In this document: positions 59,612 to 64,000 of the stretch, one piece after another
Layout of the letters: each line of letters starts with the position of its first letter
Position numbering within the stretch: position 1 is the first letter of the stretch
NCBI GenBank assembly: GCA_963667505.2
Contig: OY763490.2
Coordinates: 3,596,001 to 3,660,000 of the forward strand
Source: Aldehydirespirator sp963667505
GTDB taxonomy: Bacteria; Actinomycetota; Acidimicrobiia; Acidimicrobiales; Aldehydirespiratoraceae
Reading direction: 5' to 3'
Length of the DNA: 64,000 nucleotides
Notes under the pieces: model-generated
What the model was told of the DNA's origin: nothing
Seen by the model: only the letters and a program-made list of their open reading frames with translations
The model's database searches: none
Program-made: the position numbers and the translations under genes

Positions 59612-60849
59612 GGCACTGACTCCACTACTACCCGCACCCGGTGGTGTTCGATCTGGAAATCCGGCTCAGGGTTGCCGTTGCTCCGAAGGGCCTGAAGTGC
59701 GAGCGGGATGCCGTAGCCGAATCGTTGGGCATACCCGAGGTTGGCCATGATCTCCGCGATCAGCTGGTTGCGGTATGCGGTCGCGCCTGTGAGCAGCGTC
59801 TCTGGCGTCACGGTGCCGAAGAGGCCGCCGGGGCTCTCGATCTCGACACGCCCTGAGTACCAGTACAGGCGTGCCGGGGCGTGCGTGCCCTCGTAGCTGC
59901 GGTGCATGATCGCGTTGTAGACGAGTTGGTGCAGCGCTTCGACTGGATAGTCGGGGAACCGCTTCTCACGAGGTCCCGACGTGATGTCCAGGCGCGCGCT
60001 CACGTTGAGTTTCACAAGTCGGCTGGCGCTCTGCAGAATGTCGTCGAGCCGTCCGGTCAGGGTTTCCGAAGTCTTGGGCGGGTCGGTGATGTGGTCGCCG
60101 TCGAAGCGCACGAATTGGACCCACGATTCCGGCAGCCAGTGCTGAGCGTCGCGGCCGAACGCGAGCATCGCCCCGTTCGTTGGGAGGTCCCCGCTGATGA
60201 GGCGCAGTGAGCGCATCCGACCCTCCAGCGACCGACGGTTCTCGGCGAGGACCTCAGCGGATACGGCCCGAGGCAGATAGCGGTGCTCGATGTAGTCGAG
60301 GTCGAGGTCTGCGAGGCTCGCGCCGTACGCGGGCCGCAGGTCGAAGGGGAGATCCTGTGAGCGCCGACGCTCGGCTAGGCGCTGCTCGTCGGTAGCCGTG
60401 GCCGCTCGGACCGTGGGCCCGACCCGCACCCAGACGCGGCCCTCGTAGCGAACCGGCGGGTGGGGTGAAGGCTGCACGGTCACCGTGGCCACTTCGCATC
60501 CACCGAGAGTGCGGCGCTGCACGTCCATTGAGGGCCGCGGCAGCAGTTGTCCGTGGTCGCGCATATCGGCCAAGCGCTTCAGGAGCTCGTCATCGATCAT
60601 GAGCCCGGCGCATCGACCGTCGTCCTCCACCCCGACGATGATCACTCCCGGCTTTCGATGGCCGGGAAGATCGTTGGCGAACGCGCAGATGCTCCTCGCG
60701 ATCTTCTCGGAGGCCGAGGTGGACAGCGACCGCTTGCGCTCGACGAGATCGGACTCGAGGTCCTGCATCATCGCAGCAAGTTCGTCGTCGCCGTACCCGT
60801 TCTGCAGCACCTTGGCAGAGTACCTGTTCGGCCTCGACCTCGAAGTCAT
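59608..60849 (-). CDS. Schlafen/AlbA_2-domain protein with GHKL-like ATP-binding C-terminal region
   Basis: 413 residues. The N-terminal AlbA_2 (Schlafen) domain (about 30-165) starts ESDLVERKRSLS and contains ICAFANDLPGHRKPGVIIVGVEDDG and PPVRYEGRVWVRVGP. The C-terminal part (about 280-400) has LHQLVYNAIMHRSYEG, IESPGGLFGTVT and YAQRFGYGIP, the HATPase_c_4-like module of COG2865 proteins. These proteins occur in regulatory and anti-phage contexts. Coupled to the ParA gene by an ATGA overlap. Confidence 0.82.
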   Translation of the reverse strand: MTSRSRPNRYSAKVLQNGYGDDELAAMMQDLESDLVERKRSLSTSASEKIARSICAFANDLPGHRKPGVIIVGVEDDGRCAGLMIDDELLKRLADMRDHGQLLPRPSMDVQRRTLGGCEVATVTVQPSPHPPVRYEGRVWVRVGPTVRAATATDEQRLAERRRSQDLPFDLRPAYGASLADLDLDYIEHRYLPRAVSAEVLAENRRSLEGRMRSLRLISGDLPTNGAMLAFGRDAQHWLPESWVQFVRFDGDHITDPPKTSETLTGRLDDILQSASRLVKLNVSARLDITSGPREKRFPDYPVEALHQLVYNAIMHRSYEGTHAPARLYWYSGRVEIESPGGLFGTVTPETLLTGATAYRNQLIAEIMANLGYAQRFGYGIPLALQALRSNGNPEPDFQIEHHRVRVVVESVP

Positions 60850-60972
60850 CGATCCGTGGAGCTAACCCCGGACGCCATCTCGCTTCGCGGACGGCTGGCT
60901 GCGAGCTCGTGTCCGGCGATGGCTTCGTCGAGCCGGGCCACCTCGGCCTCAGCCGCTTCCGTACTCCGGTGC

Positions 60973-61019
60973 GAACTGGCCGCGTTTTGCTCGGCATGCG
61001 TGCATTCTGCTGCCAGTTC
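60973..61019 (+). repeat. Palindromic element family 1, type A (copy 9, diverged)
   Basis: 47 nt. The left arm is diverged (GAACTGGCCGC) and the right arm GCTGCCAGTTC is intact; the interior resembles copies 3, 5 and 8. Lies between the divergent Schlafen and carboxyltransferase genes. Confidence 0.75.
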
Positions 61020-61050
61020 GGTCTGGGCTCCCGCGGAGCAGCCCCGCCGG

Positions 61051-61056
61051 TAGCCT
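61051..61056 (+). promoter_or_regulatory. -10 element for acyl-CoA carboxylase operon
   Basis: TAGCCT, 8 nt before the GTG at 61065. It supports a leaderless start there rather than at the ATG at 61080. Confidence 0.4.
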
Positions 61057-61064
61057 TCAGCGCC

Positions 61065-62621
61065 GTGGCTGAAGCCTCGATGAGCGACAAGCTCGAGGAT
61101 CTGAGGGAGCGCCGACAGCAGGCGCTGGCCGCGGGGCCCGAGCGGGCCGTGCAGCGCCAGCACGACAAGGGCAAGCTGCTGGCCCGGGAGCGGCTCGACT
61201 ACCTGCTCGACGATGGTTCGTTCCACGAGCTCGACATGCTGGCCCGGCACCGGGCCCACGAAGCGGGCCTCGACGACCGGCCCTACACCGACGGCGTGGT
61301 CACCGGCTGGGGCACCGTCGACGGCCGCAAGGTGTTCGTGTTCTCCCAGGACTTCACCGTGATGGGCGGCGCGCTCGGCGAGGTGTTCGCCGAGAAGCTC
61401 CACAAGGTGATGGACCTGGCCGTGTCCACCGGAGCGCCGATGATCGGGCTCAACGACGGCGCCGGCGCCCGCATCCAGGAGGGCGTCGTGTCGCTCGACG
61501 GCTACGGCGGGATCTTCTACCGCAACGTGCAGGCCTCGGGCGTGATCCCGCAGATCAGCGTGATCCTAGGCCCCTGCGCGGGCGGCGCGGTGTACAGCCC
61601 GGCCATGACCGACTTCATCTTCATGGTGCGCTCCAAGTCCCACATGTTCATCACCGGCCCCGACGTGGTGAGGGCCGTGACCGGCGAGGACGTCACCCTC
61701 GAGGACCTCGGAGGCGCCACCAGCCACAGCACCAAGTCGGGCGTGGCCACCTTCGTGGGTTCCGACGAGCACGAGGTGCTCGACGAGGTGAAGGCGCTGC
61801 TGTCGTTTCTGCCGTCCAACAACCTGGAGCGACCCCCCGCCTACAAGTCCGCCGACGACCCCGACCGGGAGTGCTCGGCGCTCGACACGCTGCTGCCCGA
61901 CAGCCCCAACGTGCCCTACGACATGAAGGACGTGGTGGCCGAGGTCGTCGACGACGGCGACTTCCTGGAGTACCACGCCGCCTGGGCCCGCAGCATCGTC
62001 TGCGGCTTCGCCCGCATCGACGGGCGCTCGGTGGGCGTCGTCGGCAACCAGCCAACCGTGCTCGCAGGCGTGCTCGACATCGAGTCGGCCGAGAAGGCGG
62101 CCCGGTTCGTGCGCACCTGCGACGCCTTCAACATCCCGCTCGTCACCTTCGTGGACGTGCCCGGCTTCCTGCCCGGCGTCGACCAGGAGCACGGCGGCAT
62201 CATCCGCCACGGCGCCAAGCTGCTGTACGCCTACTGCGAGGCCACCGTGCCCCGCATCTCGGTGATCACCCGCAAGGCCTACGGCGGCGCCTACGTGGTG
62301 ATGGATTCCAAGGGAGTCGGCTCCGACCTCTCGTTAGCGTGGCCGTCGGCGGAGATCGCGGTGATGGGCCCGCAGGGCGCGGTGGAGATCATCTACCGCC
62401 GGGAGCTCGAGGCAGCCGCCGATGCGGCCGCCCGCCGCCGCGAACTGGTGGACGACTACACGCAGCGGCTGGCCAACCCCTACGTGGCCGCCGAGCGCGG
62501 CTTTGTCGACGAGGTGATCGAGCCTTCGCAGACCCGACGCAAGATCGTGGCCGGCCTGCGGATGCTGGAGTCCAAGCGCGAGGAGATCCCCGAGCGCAAG
62601 CACGGGAACGTTCCGCTGTGA
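61065..62621 (+). CDS. Acyl-CoA (propionyl-CoA) carboxylase beta subunit, carboxyltransferase
   Basis: 518 residues. The biotin-dependent carboxyltransferase has N- and C-terminal crotonase folds: MIGLNDGAGARIQEGV, LGPCAGGAVYSPAMTDF (first oxyanion loop), FVDVPGFLPGVDQEHGGIIRHGAK and RKAYGGAYVVM (second oxyanion loop). It resembles PccB/AccD5 of actinobacteria. The biotinylated alpha subunit is not in the window. The GTGA overlap with the epsilon gene and the epimerase at 49.8 kb fit propionyl-CoA metabolism. Confidence 0.94.
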   Translation: MAEASMSDKLEDLRERRQQALAAGPERAVQRQHDKGKLLARERLDYLLDDGSFHELDMLARHRAHEAGLDDRPYTDGVVTGWGTVDGRKVFVFSQDFTVMGGALGEVFAEKLHKVMDLAVSTGAPMIGLNDGAGARIQEGVVSLDGYGGIFYRNVQASGVIPQISVILGPCAGGAVYSPAMTDFIFMVRSKSHMFITGPDVVRAVTGEDVTLEDLGGATSHSTKSGVATFVGSDEHEVLDEVKALLSFLPSNNLERPPAYKSADDPDRECSALDTLLPDSPNVPYDMKDVVAEVVDDGDFLEYHAAWARSIVCGFARIDGRSVGVVGNQPTVLAGVLDIESAEKAARFVRTCDAFNIPLVTFVDVPGFLPGVDQEHGGIIRHGAKLLYAYCEATVPRISVITRKAYGGAYVVMDSKGVGSDLSLAWPSAEIAVMGPQGAVEIIYRRELEAAADAAARRRELVDDYTQRLANPYVAAERGFVDEVIEPSQTRRKIVAGLRMLESKREEIPERKHGNVPL

Positions 62622-62854
62622 GCCCCGCCAACGCGACGGGCGGCCCGCCGACCCTGCCTGACGGTGCGGAGATCGTCGCCATTGCGCCCGCGCCGACCGC
62701 CGACGAGCGGGCCGCCATCGCAGCCGCGCTGGCCACCCTCTGGCCCCAGCTGTGGCCGGAGGCTGCGCCCGCGGCCGCACCGGCCCCGTCGCCGCGGTGG
62801 CGCTACGCGGGCCGGCCGTGGAGGCGGCGGCACGGCTACGGCGGCTGGGTGTGA
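62618..62854 (+). CDS. Acyl-CoA carboxylase epsilon subunit-like protein
   Basis: 78 residues. An Ala/Pro-rich small protein with the PTADERAAIAAALATLW helix and the closing WRYAGRPWRRRHGYGGW, matching actinobacterial AccE in size, composition and position directly after the beta subunit (4-nt GTGA overlap). In mycobacteria and streptomycetes epsilon stabilises the alpha-beta complex. It overlaps the convergent aat gene by 19 nt. Confidence 0.75.
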   Translation: MSPANATGGPPTLPDGAEIVAIAPAPTADERAAIAAALATLWPQLWPEAAPAAAPAPSPRWRYAGRPWRRRHGYGGWV

Positions 62855-63540
62855 CCGCGGTCGAATAGCGCCGGTGGCGGGGAGGCGAGCAGTAGCGGCA
62901 GGCGTCGGAGGTACTCGTCTCGCGGAATGACGGTCACGCCCAGCGAACGGAGATGCGGCGTGGACCATTGCACGTCGATCAGGCGGCGGTGACCATCGCG
63001 CAGTCCCTCCACCAGCGTCACGAGCGCCGCCTTCGACGCGTCCCGGGCCCGGTAGAACATCGACTCTCCGGCGAACAGCCCGCCCAGCCCGACGCCGTAG
63101 AGTCCGCCGACGAGTTGGTCGCCGTTCCATGCCTCGACGCTGTGGGCGGATCCCTCCCTGTGCAGACGCACGTAGGCGGCGATGATCTGGGCGTCGATCC
63201 AGCCGTGGGGCCGTGACGGATCCGCGCAGGCCTGCACCACTTCGGCGAAGGCGGTGTCGACTCTGATCTCGTAACGGCGGCAGGCGCGCCGCAGAGAGCG
63301 ATGCACCACCAGATCGTCCAGCTCGAGCACACCTCTCGTCGGAGGCGACCACCAGCCGATCTTCCCTCCTGGCCGTACGGGCATGGGGAACAGGCCCCGG
63401 CTGTAGGCGGCGATCAGCGTCTCGGGCTCGAGATCCGCGCCCACCCCCGCAAGGCCCGATCGGTCGGTAGCCGTGGCGGGCGGGAATGCCCACCGGCACC
63501 GGGGCAGCGAACTGCGCCCCGGGTCGGATTGGACGGACAT
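62836..63540 (-). CDS. aat: Leucyl/phenylalanyl-tRNA-protein transferase
   Basis: 234 residues. GVGADLEPETLIAAYSRGLFPMPV, IGWWSPPTRGVLELDDL, GWIDAQIIAAYVRLHREGSAHSVEAW and GESMFYRARDASKAALVTL are the conserved blocks. Adds Leu or Phe to N-terminal Arg/Lys proteins, marking them for ClpAP/ClpS degradation. The tail ends in the convergent epsilon gene. Confidence 0.95.
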   Translation of the reverse strand: MSVQSDPGRSSLPRCRWAFPPATATDRSGLAGVGADLEPETLIAAYSRGLFPMPVRPGGKIGWWSPPTRGVLELDDLVVHRSLRRACRRYEIRVDTAFAEVVQACADPSRPHGWIDAQIIAAYVRLHREGSAHSVEAWNGDQLVGGLYGVGLGGLFAGESMFYRARDASKAALVTLVEGLRDGHRRLIDVQWSTPHLRSLGVTVIPRDEYLRRLPLLLASPPPALFDRGHTQPP

Positions 63541-63562
63541 GGTCGAAGAGTAGGTTGAAGCG

Positions 63563-64000
63563 GTGACCAGGGCCGCCGGACCGCCGCCCGAACCCGCCCC
63601 ATCGCCTCCGCCGGCCCTGCGGGCCGCGACCGCCGAGCGGTATCGAGAACTGGTCGCCGCGGCGTCGGGACGGGTGTTAGAGCTTCCCGACGCCGACCTC
63701 GACGCCGCACTGGCGGCTGAATCGGATCGCGGCGCCCGTTACGACACGGTGTTGTCGTTCATGAGGACACCGCAGGCCGCCGACCTCAGCGGCTTGGTGG
63801 CGGCGATCGGCCGGATACTGGCCGACGACGGCTGGATCCACATGATCGAGCCGGACGGCATCAGCACCGCAGGCGGACTAGGCCGGTCGCTGGTGCTCCG
63901 GCCTCGCCGTCGGGCATCAGCCGCGCCCGGATCCTCGGGTCGCGACGTGGTGTCAGCGCTGCGGGCGGGAGGGTTCACCGTGACCGACCTCCATCGGCGG
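63563..64000 (+). CDS. Partial methyltransferase-like protein (runs off window)
   Basis: 146 codons open from GTG 63563 to the window end. After an Ala/Pro-rich start it reads AERYRELVAAASGRVLELPD, then YDTVLSFMRTPQAADLSGLVAAIGRILADDGWIHMIEPDG and SALRAGGFTVTDLHRR. The ADDGWIHMIEP and GGFTVTDL pieces resemble the later strands of class I SAM methyltransferases, but the glycine-rich SAM loop is not evident (GRVLELPDAD is the nearest). Truncated by the window edge, so family is uncertain. The upstream gene is the divergent aat. Confidence 0.55.
   Translation, partial: MTRAAGPPPEPAPSPPPALRAATAERYRELVAAASGRVLELPDADLDAALAAESDRGARYDTVLSFMRTPQAADLSGLVAAIGRILADDGWIHMIEPDGISTAGGLGRSLVLRPRRRASAAPGSSGRDVVSALRAGGFTVTDLHRR

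Noticed and set aside
58604..60849. Plasmid partition locus
   Set aside because: The ParA partner is a Schlafen-type protein; there is no ParB, no parS-like repeat and no replication gene nearby.

Overview
This window is a very GC-rich bacterial chromosome segment. It has tightly packed genes, many GTG and some TTG starts, and repeated ATGA/GTGA stop-start overlaps. Actinobacterial hallmarks are an acyl-CoA carboxylase beta subunit followed by a small epsilon-type subunit, an F420/LLM-type oxidoreductase, leaderless promoters (TAnnnT about 6-9 nt before the start codon) and an ffs-dnaX-recR block. The gene mix (PhyH dioxygenase, P450, sulfatase, hydantoinase/acetone-carboxylase-like genes, thiol dioxygenases) resembles uncultured marine or host-associated Acidimicrobiia. 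That placement is inference; no rRNA is present to confirm it.

Layout. 0-5 kb: PhyH dioxygenase, cell-wall amidase, SLH/M23 peptidase, nitrilase and tRNA-Ala. 5-11.5 kb (minus): molybdopterin oxidoreductase, degenerate GDH-like protein, P450 and sulfatase. 11.5-13.6 kb: three degenerate CRISPR-like repeats, then an ABC-type ATPase plus PIN-domain pair that looks like a conflict module. 13.6-15.8 kb: release factor 3 and a DUF1761 membrane protein. 15.8-27.4 kb (plus): one long catabolic run with acetone-carboxylase-like gamma/beta/alpha genes, an unknown gene, a second shortened HyuA, a thiolase, its DUF35 partner and an acyl-CoA synthetase. Together they could carboxylate a ketone, activate the 3-oxoacid to its CoA ester and cleave it. 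27.4-35.3 kb (minus): two thiol-dioxygenase cupins (one fused to three rhodanese domains), MDR dehydrogenase, LLM oxidoreductase, SDR, VOC protein and FAD oxidase. 35.4-40.1 kb (minus): polyprenyl synthase, xseB, xseA and an ABC exporter, all with 4-nt overlaps. 40.1-46.3 kb: NAD salvage (nicotinate phosphoribosyltransferase in frame with nicotinamidase), RidA, peroxiredoxin, tRNA-Ser(CGA), tadA, class IV aminotransferase and a membrane-anchored unknown. 46.3-51.1 kb: ATPase fragment beside tRNA-Ser(GGA), SRP RNA, dnaX, recR, methylmalonyl-CoA epimerase-like gene and 5'-3' exonuclease. 51.2-58.5 kb: frameshifted DNA ligase, epoxide hydrolase, NCS2 permease with an extra cytoplasmic domain, ArsC-type phosphatase, solute-binding lipoprotein and PPOX protein. 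58.6-60.8 kb: ParA plus Schlafen/AlbA_2 pair. 61-64 kb: carboxyltransferase, epsilon subunit, aat and a partial methyltransferase-like gene.

The most unusual signal is not a gene. Nine copies of a 47/48-nt nested palindrome (arms GAATTGGCAGC / GCTGCCAGTTC), all in the same orientation, are scattered from 23 to 61 kb. Seven of them sit in clusters separated by 24-25 nt of unrelated sequence, and two lie in frame inside a gene. A second palindrome family (arms ATCTCGGG / CCCGAGAT, exactly 32 nt apart in all three copies) lies at 8.6, 24.8 and 30.3 kb. Several enzymes also carry in-frame tandem repeats in linkers or tails.
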